Counted from the stretch's first letter, positions 13,671-22,029 are shown. The stretch is DNA of 31,146 nucleotides from JBBSVE01 sp038233815 (GCA_038233815.1 JBBSVE010000017.1:1-31146); one strand, 5' to 3'. The notes: generated by a model from the sequence alone, not told the origin. A program made the numbers and translations.

Positions 13671-14694
13671 GAGCGGACATCCTCGCATCGGTATCGCGGT
13701 CAAGCAGGCCGCCCAGATGGCCTGCCCACCGGTCGGCCACGGCGGCCAGACGGAAGCCCGCGAGCACCGATACCGCCGGGGCACGTGCCTGCCAAGCGCG
13801 GACCTGCTGTTCCACCAGATCGGGATCGCTAACGTCGCGGCACTGGCCCGCCCCGCGCAGCACCTCGTCGTTCGCGCCGAGCCCCGCTTGCGCCAGAACC
13901 GGCGTTCCGACCGCGTTCGCCTCCGCCAGCACCAGTCCGAACGTCTCCCGGAACGTGGTCTGCGGGTAGAAGAGGCAAAGCGCGCACCGCATACGGTCGA
14001 TGAGCGCCGGGTGATCGAGCCGTCCCAGCATCGTGACGCCCGCAGGGATTTCTCCCACCTCCCAGCGCAGATAGCCGGGATCGGCAACTTCGAGCCTCAA
14101 CCCCGGCATCCGGTCGCGCAAGGCTGCGAACCGTGCCAGAACCTCCGCCAGACCTTTGTGCGGAGAACTGGCGTAGAGCAGCAGATCAGGATCGCGGGGC
14201 GTCGCGTCGGGGGCCAGATCGTCGGCGATGCAGTTCCAGATATGGCCGATCCGGGGCTTGGGGCCGTCGCCCAGAAACGCCACCAGCGCGTCGGCGTGGC
14301 TTTGGGACACGCAGACGACGTCGATGCCGTGATCGCGCAGCGCAGCCCCCATGGCGCGGTTGTGACGGCCCGGAAAGATGTGCAGCCAAAGCGTGATCGG
14401 CACATCGGGATGGCGCGTGCGTAGACGACAGGCCGCTTTCCACGAGTTGATGACCACCATGGCGGCGCAGTCGGCGCGATCGGCCTCGGCCAGCGGAAAG
14501 GCCGCCACACCCGCCGCCTGCGACGCCTCGGTGCGCCGGTTCTGAAAGAGCTGGAACCGGAACGATCCCGTGAGGGCGCCGACGACGTTCAGGACCGTCG
14601 CTTCCGTCCCGCCCAGACCCGTGGCCAAGGTGCCCGCACCGTAGCCCGACGGGCAGCAGGGATCGACGATCCCGATGACCAGACGCGGGGTCAT
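13660..14694 (-). CDS. Glycosyltransferase family 4 (GT-B fold)
   Basis: A 344-residue retaining-type glycosyltransferase. The N-terminal half contains GYGAGTLATGLGGTEATVLNV, a loop typical of the acceptor side of GT-B enzymes that start on GG-T; the C-terminal Rossmann domain has the E-x7-E motif ETFGLVLAE at 250-258, the nucleotide-sugar signature of family 4. LLYASSPHKGLAEVLARF (172-190) is the conserved LxxRSPxKGL-like segment. There is no membrane helix. ATG 14692-14694 overlaps the upstream GT2 stop (ATGA), and its own end overlaps the flavoprotein start. Donor and acceptor cannot be told from sequence. Confidence 0.88.
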   Translation of the reverse strand: MTPRLVIGIVDPCCPSGYGAGTLATGLGGTEATVLNVVGALTGSFRFQLFQNRRTEASQAAGVAAFPLAEADRADCAAMVVINSWKAACRLRTRHPDVPITLWLHIFPGRHNRAMGAALRDHGIDVVCVSQSHADALVAFLGDGPKPRIGHIWNCIADDLAPDATPRDPDLLLYASSPHKGLAEVLARFAALRDRMPGLRLEVADPGYLRWEVGEIPAGVTMLGRLDHPALIDRMRCALCLFYPQTTFRETFGLVLAEANAVGTPVLAQAGLGANDEVLRGAGQCRDVSDPDLVEQQVRAWQARAPAVSVLAGFRLAAVADRWAGHLGGLLDRDTDARMSAHAR

Positions 14695-15641
14695 CCTGCC
14701 GCACCATGGGCCGAGAGGGCGCGGTCCACGGCATGCCGCGTGGCGTCGGTCATCGGCATCTCGCGCCGGGCCAGACCGGCAGGATTGCTCACGAACGCCA
14801 CCTCCATATCCGCCATATCCACGGGGACGGGCGCGATCCGGCCGGTGCTCCGCCACTCCGCGATCCGGTCCCAGACGAGGGTCCGGTCGGCCTTGCGCCG
14901 GGCCGATCCGTAATCCGACTGCGGGGATTGCGTGAGACTGCCCGGCATCTCGATCTTGGTGAGCAGCAGATCCTCGATCACCCAGAGGACGGCGCCGTTC
15001 AGGATCAGGCGGTTGCGGAACTCGCGGTCCTCCTCGATGCAGGTCTCGAACCCGCCGAACCGCGCGAAGACCGACGCGCGAAAGAGGCCGGAGTTCACGT
15101 GCGTCCAGTCCCCCGGCACGACGGACCCCATCTGGAGGTTCGGAAACACGTCGTCCACGAGCGAGAGGCCGCGCCGGATCTCCACCGCGCGGCCGTCGGG
15201 GAGGATCAGGCAGTGATGCGTCAGGACCGCGTCAACGGCGAGGTCGGACGACGGCTCCACCCCGATGGATCGCCAGTTGAGGCAATCGTCGGCCCGGATG
15301 TCCGGCTGGATCAGCACGCGAAGCTGCCGCAGAACCTTGTCGCGGTGTGGAATGTCGTCGGAATCGTGGAACGTCACGGCGGGCGCATCTGTCAGCAGAA
15401 GGCCCGCGTTCTTGGCGCCTGCGGTCCCGGCGTTGCGGGCCAGGGCGATGTAGTTGAAATCCGCGCGCTTAAAGAACCGTTCCAGCGTCGCGCGCGTGGT
15501 GTCGGTGGAGCCGTCGTCCACCACCGTGACCCGGACATTCCACCAGCTTTGCGCCAGCGCCGCCTCTACCGCGCGGACGATCAGATGCGCGCGGTTCCAT
15601 GTCGGGATGATGATATCCACGCGGGTATCGGCATCGCTCAT
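14691..15641 (-). CDS. Family 2 glycosyltransferase
   Basis: A 316-residue GT-A enzyme. VDIIIPTWNRAHLIVRAVEAAL opens the domain; VVDDGSTD (40-47) and FHDSDD (DSD at 93-95) are the nucleotide- and metal-binding motifs, and IEEDREFRNRLIL (ED) is the catalytic-base region. The C-terminal ~70 residues are charged and less conserved. It starts at ATG 15639-15641, overlapping the stop of the cellulose-synthase-like gene by four bases. Soluble, probably acting at the cytoplasmic face on a lipid- or protein-linked acceptor. Confidence 0.9.
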   Translation of the reverse strand: MSDADTRVDIIIPTWNRAHLIVRAVEAALAQSWWNVRVTVVDDGSTDTTRATLERFFKRADFNYIALARNAGTAGAKNAGLLLTDAPAVTFHDSDDIPHRDKVLRQLRVLIQPDIRADDCLNWRSIGVEPSSDLAVDAVLTHHCLILPDGRAVEIRRGLSLVDDVFPNLQMGSVVPGDWTHVNSGLFRASVFARFGGFETCIEEDREFRNRLILNGAVLWVIEDLLLTKIEMPGSLTQSPQSDYGSARRKADRTLVWDRIAEWRSTGRIAPVPVDMADMEVAFVSNPAGLARREMPMTDATRHAVDRALSAHGAAG

Positions 15642-17098
15642 GCGGCCTGCTCCGCAACGGCCGATGCAGGCGCCTTCGCCACGAAGCGTCGGTAGCGGCC
15701 GAGTTCGGCCGACGTCGCAATGGCGGCGGGCAGAGGCAGCAGCAACGCCAGCAGCGCGAGATCAGGCACCGTGCCCAGCGACGGTTGCAGAAGGGCCGCG
15801 CCCGCCGCCACAAAGATCAGCCCGTGCGGCCCCATCGCCATGGACGGCCCCGCGGCGGGCGTTGCATCCTTGGCCGTCACCACGAAGGTCTGGCGCCCGG
15901 GAAGCGTGGCCCGCAATGAGGCGACTGCCGACGCGGGCGCCAGCGCAAGACGGCTCGCGATGGCGGCCAGAACCGCGCGCAGGGCCAGACCGTCATGCAC
16001 TCCCCGCCGCACCAGCCGCACCACGATATCCACCAGCGTGAGGATCACGACAGCCCCGGCGATGGTCGCGAGCCCCGCGCTCCCCTGCCCTACGGTCGCG
16101 GCCAGCAGAAACGCCACCGGCACCAGGCAGAGGTTGAGCCACGCGCCGAGCTGCGCCGCAAGCGCAGCGACCTTGCGCGGGCCGAGATCGCCGCCAGAGC
16201 GCAGGACCGCAGGCAGATGGACCGCGAGCGTGCGCAGGTTGCCGCCCGACCACCGCGCGCGCTGCGACGCGAGATCGGCAAACCGCAGCGGCAACAGTCC
16301 GCTCCCCACGATGCGCGGGATGAACCGTCCGCTGTAGCCCGCCCGGCACAGCCGCACGCCGAGCTCCGCATCCTCGGTCGTCGTGCGGCCGGACCAGCCG
16401 CCGACCGCATCGAGCGCCGTGCAGGAGATCACGCAAAGCGTGCCGGTCAGCAGGACCGCCTCCGCCCCGTCGGCCATCTCCGCCTCGACGCGGAAATAAT
16501 CCTCCAGTTCGACGTCGATTCCCTTGGCGACAGCGGCGGGGCGGCGGTAGGCCTGCGGAAATTGCACATAGTCCGCACCCGTCCGGGCCAAGGCTGCGCG
16601 CGCCTGCGTCAGGAAATCTGGCGTGACGCCGTAGTCTGCGTCGACGATGACGACATGTGTCGCGTCGCGTCGCGACAGCCCACGCGCGCGGTTGAGCGCA
16701 CCCGCCTTCGCACCCCGAACGCCCATCTCATGCCGAAACAGGAATTGCCGCCCCAGACGACGGCAATGGCCCTCGACGGGCCGCCACAGGTCGGGGTCGG
16801 CCGTATTGTTGTCGAGGACGATGACCTCGTATTTCTCCGGCGGGAAATCGAGAGCGGCGAGGCGGTCGAGCGTATGGATCACGACGGCAGACGGCTCGTC
16901 ATGGGTGGCCACGTGGATCGAGAAACAGGGCTCGACTGTGCCGGCCACCGCTCTGCGCGGGGCTTTTGTGCCGACCGCAAACCGCAGACCCGCGAGGATC
17001 AGTTGCAAAACCAGCAGGATCAGGCAAACGACGACGCCCATGGCCGGTGCCGTGACCGCAACGAGCGCGGCGCACAGGAAGGCCGCGGATGCCATCAT
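15638..17098 (-). CDS. Membrane glycosyltransferase, cellulose-synthase/NodC-like GT2
   Basis: About 486 residues. Two N-terminal hydrophobic helices (~5-40) precede a GT2 catalytic domain with HVATHDEPS, VLDNNTAD (95-102), KAGALN (131-136), VDADYG (DAD 153-155), TED (241-243) and QRARW (279-283). The KAGALN, DxD, TED and Q-x-x-R-W set marks processive or processive-like synthases of the BcsA/NodC/hyaluronan synthase type. Four to five helices follow (for example LNLCLVPVAFLLAAT, GLATIAGAVVILTLVDIVVRLV). It may build and thread a glycan chain across the inner membrane. The start is ATG 17096-17098 (a second ATG follows at once); GAGGG lies 12 bases upstream. The frame continues upstream only as antisense noise. 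It lies 37 bases after the SWFGD/BON gene. Confidence 0.88.
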   Translation of the reverse strand: MMASAAFLCAALVAVTAPAMGVVVCLILLVLQLILAGLRFAVGTKAPRRAVAGTVEPCFSIHVATHDEPSAVVIHTLDRLAALDFPPEKYEVIVLDNNTADPDLWRPVEGHCRRLGRQFLFRHEMGVRGAKAGALNRARGLSRRDATHVVIVDADYGVTPDFLTQARAALARTGADYVQFPQAYRRPAAVAKGIDVELEDYFRVEAEMADGAEAVLLTGTLCVISCTALDAVGGWSGRTTTEDAELGVRLCRAGYSGRFIPRIVGSGLLPLRFADLASQRARWSGGNLRTLAVHLPAVLRSGGDLGPRKVAALAAQLGAWLNLCLVPVAFLLAATVGQGSAGLATIAGAVVILTLVDIVVRLVRRGVHDGLALRAVLAAIASRLALAPASAVASLRATLPGRQTFVVTAKDATPAAGPSMAMGPHGLIFVAAGAALLQPSLGTVPDLALLALLLPLPAAIATSAELGRYRRFVAKAPASAVAEQAA

Positions 17099-17115
17099 CC
17101 GCAGATCCGACCCTC

Positions 17116-17148
17116 GGCAAAGCGTTCCGGTCGGGTCATACGCTTGCC
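17116..17148 (-). other. Hairpin across the SWFGD/BON gene end
   Basis: On the minus strand, GGCAAGCGT pairs with ACGCTTTGCC (one bulged base) around a 14-base loop, spanning the stop codon of the SWFGD/BON gene. It has no T-run, so it is more likely a partial attenuator or a processing/stability element within the operon than a full terminator. Confidence 0.4.
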
Positions 17149-17699
17149 CCCCCCGCCGGTTTGACGCGGAGGTTGTTCTGGATGTGCCCGACGCCGCCCA
17201 CGGCCTCGGCGCAGTCCTCGGCCCGTCGCTTGGCCTTCCGGGAGGTGACGGTCCCTGCCAGCGTGACCTCACCCTCCGCCACTGACACCTCGATATCGGT
17301 CGCGTCGAGCGTGCCGTCCTCGCTCAACCGGTCATTCAGATCCTCGGCAATGCGCGCGTCGGAGCGGCGGTAGTTCCGCGGACCCTTGCCCCGATGCTCG
17401 TCGCTCTCTCGGCGACCCTCGGCCTGTTTGTCGCCGAACCATGAGGACACCTCATCCGATGCCTTGTCCACGATCCCGCGCTCTTTTTCGCCAAGGCCCC
17501 ACGCGCGTTGATCGGACCCCGCGTTCGAGCGCGGTTCGGGTCGCCTCGGGTTGCGCTCCTCCCGGTTATCGGCGCGGGCATCGTAATCGGTGCCGGGGCG
17601 GAAACCCTCGTTCGCGCCGCCGGCATCGTCGCCGTAGCGCGTACCGTCATAGCGGTCGCTTCCGTCCTCGCCACCCTTGGGTCCATCAGGCCGTTTCAT
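17136..17699 (-). CDS. SWFGD/BON domain protein
   Basis: 187 residues. The first ~75 are highly charged, low-complexity and glycine/arginine/aspartate-rich, with no signal peptide. An SWFGD motif stands at 86-90 (DEVSSWFGD), and a BON domain fills 113-180 (SDARIAEDLNDRLSED, then VAEGEVTLAGTVTSRKAKRRAEDCAEAVGGVGHIQNNLRV). SWFGD-BON proteins of alphaproteobacteria are known mostly as stress-induced proteins; BON domains are thought to bind phospholipid or act in envelope stability. ATG 17697-17699 has GGAGGG about seven bases upstream and is preferred over a start at 17738. The gene sits behind a perfect EcfG-type promoter motif and leads the glycosyltransferase operon. Confidence 0.9.
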   Translation of the reverse strand: MKRPDGPKGGEDGSDRYDGTRYGDDAGGANEGFRPGTDYDARADNREERNPRRPEPRSNAGSDQRAWGLGEKERGIVDKASDEVSSWFGDKQAEGRRESDEHRGKGPRNYRRSDARIAEDLNDRLSEDGTLDATDIEVSVAEGEVTLAGTVTSRKAKRRAEDCAEAVGGVGHIQNNLRVKPAGGASV

Positions 17700-17751
17700 C
17701 AGGTTCCCTCCCCCCTTTACCGTCTCGGATCTCTGCAATCAGATCTTCGAA

Positions 17752-17776
17752 AACGCGATTGGCAGTCCGCCGTTCC
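17752..17776 (-). promoter_or_regulatory. EcfG-type general stress promoter
   Basis: On the minus strand: GGAAC (17776-17772), 16 bases, CGTT (17755-17752). This is an exact match to the alphaproteobacterial EcfG/RpoE2/sigma-T consensus GGAAC-N16-17-cGTT. Transcription would start near 17745, about 45 bases upstream of the SWFGD/BON start codon. It could drive the eight-gene operon to 10356. Confidence 0.75.
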
Positions 17777-17795
17777 CCACCCGCCCGTGTGATCC

Positions 17796-17811
17796 GTTAA
17801 ACTTGATTAAC
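17796..17811. promoter_or_regulatory. Candidate Crp/Fnr-family binding site
   Basis: GTTAA-ACTTGA-TTAAC, a perfect 5-bp inverted repeat. Its inner 14 bases (TTAAA-CTTG-ATTAA) have the 5-4-5 geometry of Crp/Fnr boxes (TTGAT-N4-ATCAA), with divergent half-sites. It lies about 100 bases upstream of the Crp/Fnr gene and 20 bases upstream of the EcfG -35 of the opposite gene, so it could serve autoregulation or both genes. Confidence 0.45.
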
Positions 17812-17911
17812 AAAAAACCCCTCCCGGTCGGTACGTCATGAGACGCAGCGGGAACCGCTCCGCTCCCACGGGCTTTCCCGACAAGTACGGGCTTGGATCG
17901 GGAAGGCAGTG

Positions 17912-18721
17912 ATGGACATGTCGTCAAACGAACGGTTCGTGAACCCCCGACCTGGACCCCTGCCTGTTCTGTGCAGGCTCTCACGATTATTCGCGCGGAT
18001 GGACGTAGGCGTGCGCCGCGTCGCCGCAGGTGAGACGATCCAGAAGGGCGGCGACCGCGCCGAGGCGTTGTTCCTCGTGCAGAAGGGATTTCTCTATTCC
18101 CACGACACATCGCGCACCGGGCGTCGCCAGATCGCGGCGCTGCATCTTCCCGGCGAGGTCGCGGGGCTGAACAACCTGCAAGGCCCCGTCGCCACCCAAT
18201 CCATGCGCGCGGCCGAGGACAGTCTGCTGACTGTGATCCCCAATCCGATGCTGGCGGACTCCGCGCGTATGGCACCCGAACTGGCCGCAGAACTGCTCCT
18301 CCTCGCAGCACGGGAGAATGCGTCGTTGGCGCGCGCGCTTTTCGTCGTGGGGCGGATGGTCGCGCGGGACCGTATGGTCTGGTTGCTCCTGACGCTCCAT
18401 GACCGGCAGACCGTGCGGCCCGGAGGGGCCGACACCGCGTTGTGGCTGCCGCTGACACAGACGGAGATCGGCGATGTCCTGGGCCTCACCAACGTCTCGA
18501 TCAGCAAGATCCTGAGCCAGCTTGCCGAGGAGGGTGCCATCGCGCGGCACGGGGCGGAGGTGCATCTGCTCCGGCGCGAGGCCTTGGCGCGCCAGATCGG
18601 TTACATCGACCCGCCGGGGGCAGCACCCCTCCCACTCCGTATCGAGCCGGTGCTGTTGCCGCTGCGCGTCCGGGTGGCGCGGACCCCTACGCCGCGGTTG
18701 GCGGTGACGACCGCCGTCTGA
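17912..18721 (+). CDS. Crp/Fnr family transcriptional regulator
   Basis: 269 residues. An N-terminal cyclic-nucleotide-binding-type beta-roll (about 35-145: VAAGETIQKGGDRAEALFLVQKGFLYS, then GRRQIAALHLPGEVAGL) is followed by the long dimer helix (ARALFVVGRMVARDRMVWLLLTL). The winged helix-turn-helix follows (LPLTQTEIGDVLGLTNVSISKILSQLAEEGAI). The Fnr-type N-terminal cluster of cysteines is missing (only one Cys, near residue 22), so iron-sulfur oxygen sensing is unlikely. The C-terminal ~45 residues after the HTH are an extra Pro/Arg-rich tail. Start: GTG 17909, ATG 17912 and ATG 17918 are in frame; GGGAAGG at 17900-17906 fits the ATGs. The effector is unknown. It is divergent from the SWFGD/BON operon. 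Confidence 0.88.
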   Translation: MDMSSNERFVNPRPGPLPVLCRLSRLFARMDVGVRRVAAGETIQKGGDRAEALFLVQKGFLYSHDTSRTGRRQIAALHLPGEVAGLNNLQGPVATQSMRAAEDSLLTVIPNPMLADSARMAPELAAELLLLAARENASLARALFVVGRMVARDRMVWLLLTLHDRQTVRPGGADTALWLPLTQTEIGDVLGLTNVSISKILSQLAEEGAIARHGAEVHLLRREALARQIGYIDPPGAAPLPLRIEPVLLPLRVRVARTPTPRLAVTTAV

Positions 18722-18735
18722 CCCTTGGCGGGTCA
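18719..18735. terminator. Small hairpin containing both convergent stop codons
   Basis: TGACCC-TTGGC-GGGTCA. The TGA of the Crp/Fnr gene (18719-18721) and the TGA of ligD (18733-18735 on the minus strand) form the outer ends of a 6-bp stem with a 5-base loop. It has no T-run, so its termination strength is uncertain. Confidence 0.4.
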
Positions 18736-21135
18736 GCACGGCGCTTCCATCCGCCGGACGGTGTCGGCGGTCAGCCTTTGCGGGTGCTGCATGGCACCGA
18801 GGTAGGGGCACGGGCGCGCGAGCAGGTCCCCGACATCGGCGATACGGACGATGTCCGGCCCCTCCGCTTCAACCAGCGCCTCCCAGGTCACGGGCATCGC
18901 CACGCTCGCATTCGGCCGGGCACGCAGGGAATAGGGCGCGATCGCGGTCGCGCCGCGCTCGTTGCGCATCCAGTCGATGAAGATGCGGCCCTTGCGGCGG
19001 GCCTTCGACAGGGCCGCCGTGAAAGTCTCGGGCCGCTCCGCCGCCAGCAGGTGCGCGAAGGTCTTTGCGAACCCCCGGACCGTCTCCCAGCCGTGATCCC
19101 GGCGCAGGATCACGCAGACATGGACCCCCTTGCCACCCGAGAGCACCGGGACGGAGGCGAGGCCGATCCGGTTCAGACGCGCGCGGATCTCCTCCGCCGC
19201 ATCCCGGACGTGCGGCCAACCGAGCCCCTCGTCGGGGTCGAGGTCGAAGACGATCCGGTCGGGGCGCTCGATCCGATCGGTGCGCGCGCCCCAGATGTGC
19301 ATCTCCACCATGCCCATCTGCGCGCCCTGGATCAGTGCCGCCGGGGTTGAGGCGGTCAGACAGTCGGCCGGCTGGCCGCTGCTGTCCGTGATCGACACCC
19401 GCCCGAAGGCCTCAAATCCGTGGCCCGCATGCTTCTGAAAAAAGCGCTCGCCCCCGATTCCGTCGGGGCAACGGAGCAGGGACAGCGGACGGTGACCGCC
19501 GATAGCCAGCATCCGCTCCGCGACGCGGGCATAATGCGCGGCCACGTCGCGTTTCGTCACGCCCGCGTCGGGGAAGACGATGCGCGATCCGTGCGTGATG
19601 GCGATCCCCGCGATCCGCGGCGCGTCCGGCGACGGTGCGGGAGGGGGTGCGGCGCGCAGGCCCCGGAAGCTCCCATGCCGGATATGGCCGTCCGCGGTCA
19701 GTTCGGCGAACGCCACCTCCGCCACGAGATCGGGGCGGACCCAGCGCGCGCCCTTGGCGATGGGGGCGGGGACGGCGTCGAACGGGCAGTCGGGGACAGG
19801 CTCCACCCCGCGCCCCAGCGCCTCATACGCCGCCTCGTCGAAGCCAGTCCCGACGCGGCCGCGATAGACGAGCCAACCATCCTCCCACGCGCCGACCAGC
19901 AGCGAGGCGAACGGACGCCCGCGCCGGGTGGAGGACGAGAGGCCGCCGATCACAAACCCCTCCCGCCGCACACATTTGATCTTGAGCCAGTCGCCCGAAC
20001 GCCCCGGTCGGTAGGGCGAATCCGCGCGTTTGGAGACGATGCCTTCGCCCCCCGCCTCGCAGGCGTGCCGAAAGATCTCCGGCCCTCCGCCCACGATATG
20101 CTCGCTCATCCGCAGCACGCCCAGCGCGGGGCGCGTGGACAACAGGGTGGCGAGCCGCGCCCGGCGGTCGAGGAGCGGCAGATCAACGAGCGACGTGCCG
20201 TCCAGCGTCAGGAGGTCGAAGGCATAGAACACCAGCGGATCCCCCCGCTCCAGCGCCCAGCGAAGCGAGGAGAAGGCGGATCCCGTCACCGTCGCGGCCA
20301 TCACCTCGCCGTCGATCAGCGCATTGCGGCAGGGCAGCGTATCGAATGCATAGGCCAGTCCAGTAAAGCGCGCGGTCCAGTCGTTGCCCGCGCGGGTGTA
20401 GAGCCGCGCGCCGCCCGCGCCCACAGCCGCAAGACAGCGGTAGCCGTCGAACTTGGTCTCATGTATCCAGTCCCCGCCCTCCGGCGCAGCGGCGCGGAGG
20501 GTGGCCAGCTGCACCGCGCGGAAGGCGGGCCGCGCGCTACGCCGGGCGGTGGCGGTCGCTTTGGCCCCCGACGCGATCTCCGCCATCGTCCGGCCCGTCG
20601 CGACGGAGCGGTCGTGCGTGCGGGTCAGGCCGTCGGGATCGTCGCCGACGGCTCCGTCCCGCTCCTTGATGAGAAGCCAGTTCTCCCGCCGCTCCGCCCG
20701 GGCCATACGGACCAGCGCCCACTTGCCCGTCATGCGCTGGCCCAGAAGCGTGAACTTCAGCTTGCCCGCCGCCAGCCCCGCGGCGAAATCCTCATCCGGC
20801 GCCCAGAAGCCGCGATCCCAGATCATCACCGTGCCGCCGCCGTAGTCCGTCTTCGGGATCGTCCCCTCGAAGGTCCGGTAGTCCAGCGGATGATCCTCGG
20901 TCCTGACCGCCAGCCGCTTTTGCGCGGGATCGGCGCTCGGCCCCCGCGTCACCGCCCAGCTGAGCATCGCGCCCTCCCACTCCAGCCGGAGGTCGTAGTG
21001 CAGGCGCGTGGCATCGTGCTTCTGGATGACGAAGCTGCGGCCGTCCGCATGAGCATCGGCGCCCTCGGGTTCCGTCGTCCGGGTGAAGTCCCGTTTCGCG
21101 CGGTAGTCCGACAGCCTGTCGGACGGTCCGGTCAC
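18733..21135 (-). CDS. ligD: Multifunctional DNA ligase D (PE-LIG-POL)
   Basis: 800 residues with the three-domain order of Pseudomonas LigD. The 3'-phosphoesterase domain (~30-165) has IQKHDATRLHYDLRLE (H40, D41, H46, D48). The ATP-dependent ligase domain (~205-495) has the adenylated lysine K228 in ETKFDGYR, E277 (LIDGEVMA), and VSKR (369) and WLKIK (383-387) motifs. The primase-polymerase domain (~510-800) has DLDPDEG (631-637), SGGKGVHV (666-673) and FIDWMRNERG (719-728). With Ku it performs non-homologous end joining of double-strand breaks. The start is GTG 21133-21135, one base after the ku stop, with no clear Shine-Dalgarno; translation is probably coupled to ku. All domains look intact. 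Confidence 0.96.
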   Translation of the reverse strand: MTGPSDRLSDYRAKRDFTRTTEPEGADAHADGRSFVIQKHDATRLHYDLRLEWEGAMLSWAVTRGPSADPAQKRLAVRTEDHPLDYRTFEGTIPKTDYGGGTVMIWDRGFWAPDEDFAAGLAAGKLKFTLLGQRMTGKWALVRMARAERRENWLLIKERDGAVGDDPDGLTRTHDRSVATGRTMAEIASGAKATATARRSARPAFRAVQLATLRAAAPEGGDWIHETKFDGYRCLAAVGAGGARLYTRAGNDWTARFTGLAYAFDTLPCRNALIDGEVMAATVTGSAFSSLRWALERGDPLVFYAFDLLTLDGTSLVDLPLLDRRARLATLLSTRPALGVLRMSEHIVGGGPEIFRHACEAGGEGIVSKRADSPYRPGRSGDWLKIKCVRREGFVIGGLSSSTRRGRPFASLLVGAWEDGWLVYRGRVGTGFDEAAYEALGRGVEPVPDCPFDAVPAPIAKGARWVRPDLVAEVAFAELTADGHIRHGSFRGLRAAPPPAPSPDAPRIAGIAITHGSRIVFPDAGVTKRDVAAHYARVAERMLAIGGHRPLSLLRCPDGIGGERFFQKHAGHGFEAFGRVSITDSSGQPADCLTASTPAALIQGAQMGMVEMHIWGARTDRIERPDRIVFDLDPDEGLGWPHVRDAAEEIRARLNRIGLASVPVLSGGKGVHVCVILRRDHGWETVRGFAKTFAHLLAAERPETFTAALSKARRKGRIFIDWMRNERGATAIAPYSLRARPNASVAMPVTWEALVEAEGPDIVRIADVGDLLARPCPYLGAMQHPQRLTADTVRRMEAPC

Positions 21136-21136
21136 G

Positions 21137-22000
21137 TCAGGACGCTTTCTTCTTTGCCGGCCTCTTGGCCGGTGCCTTGGGCGGCGTGGTGGAGGCTTTC
21201 TTTCGCGGCGTGGCGGTGGCCTTCAGGCTTTCCTTCAGCGCGGCCATCAGGTCCACAACATTCTCCCCCTCGGGGCGGGGCGCGCGGCCGCCGTCCACCC
21301 GCGGGGTCGCCTGGTCCTTCTTCTTGGCCTCGATCAGGTCGTGCAGCGCGTCGGCATAGCTGTCGTGGAACGCCTCCGCATCGAACGGCTTTGTCTTGCG
21401 GTCGATGAGGGAGGTCGCAACCTCCAGCAGTTCCGGGTCCGGCGCCTCGTCCGAAATGTCTGCAAACATCGGTGCCGCGTCCCGGATCTCGTCAGCATAG
21501 TGCAGCGTCTCGCACAGAAGGCCGTCGCCGCAGGGCTTGATGGCGACCAGCGCCTCCTTGCCGCGCATCGTCAGTTGCCCGAGGCCGAGCTTGTTGGCCG
21601 CCCGCAACGCCTCGCGGATGACCTTGTAGGCATCCTCGGCCAACTCGTCCGTCGGGATCAGGTAGTAGGGCTTGTCGAAATAGAGCGGCGGGATCTCGCA
21701 GGCATCGACGAACTGCACGATCTCAAGCGTCTTTTTCGACTCCAGCCGGATCGCATCGACCTCCGCGGGGTCGAGCAGGATATAGCGGTCGTCGCCGACC
21801 TCGTATCCCTTGACGATATCCTCGGACCGGATCGGACCCACGCCGGGGACGGTCTTTTCATACCGCACCCGCTGGCCCGACGGCTTGTGGATCTGGTTGA
21901 AGCTGACCCGGCCCACCGTCCGCGTGGCCGAATGCAGCTCCACCGCGATGGAGACGAGCGACAGCCGCAGCTGACCCGTCCAGAGCGCCCGCGATGCCAT
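21137..22000 (-). CDS. ku: NHEJ protein Ku
   Basis: A 287-residue bacterial Ku. MASRALWTGQLRLSLVSIAVELHSAT opens the beta-barrel, FNQIHKPSGQRVRYEKTVP and KGYEVGDDRYILLDPAEVDAIRLES are family signatures, and the ring region runs to ~250. The last ~45 residues form a Lys/Pro/Ala-rich tail (KKASTTPP, AKRPAKKKAS) of the type that helps DNA threading and ligase recruitment. GGGGGAGG seven bases before ATG 21998-22000 fixes the start; the frame to 22375 is not coding. The homodimer encircles DNA ends and recruits LigD, the next gene. A near-match to the EcfG promoter lies about 35-55 bases upstream. Confidence 0.96.
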   Translation of the reverse strand: MASRALWTGQLRLSLVSIAVELHSATRTVGRVSFNQIHKPSGQRVRYEKTVPGVGPIRSEDIVKGYEVGDDRYILLDPAEVDAIRLESKKTLEIVQFVDACEIPPLYFDKPYYLIPTDELAEDAYKVIREALRAANKLGLGQLTMRGKEALVAIKPCGDGLLCETLHYADEIRDAAPMFADISDEAPDPELLEVATSLIDRKTKPFDAEAFHDSYADALHDLIEAKKKDQATPRVDGGRAPRPEGENVVDLMAALKESLKATATPRKKASTTPPKAPAKRPAKKKAS

Positions 22001-22029
22001 CCTGTCGCCTCCCCCTGTGTGCAAGGTCC

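Noticed and set aside
17851..17875. GGAAC upstream of the Crp/Fnr gene as a second EcfG promoter
   Set aside because: The element 16-17 bases later reads GCTT/CTTT, not cGTT; too poor a -10.
19420..21408. Plus-strand frame of 662 codons opposite ligD
   Set aside because: LigD has intact motifs in all three domains on the minus strand; the opposite frame is a shadow.
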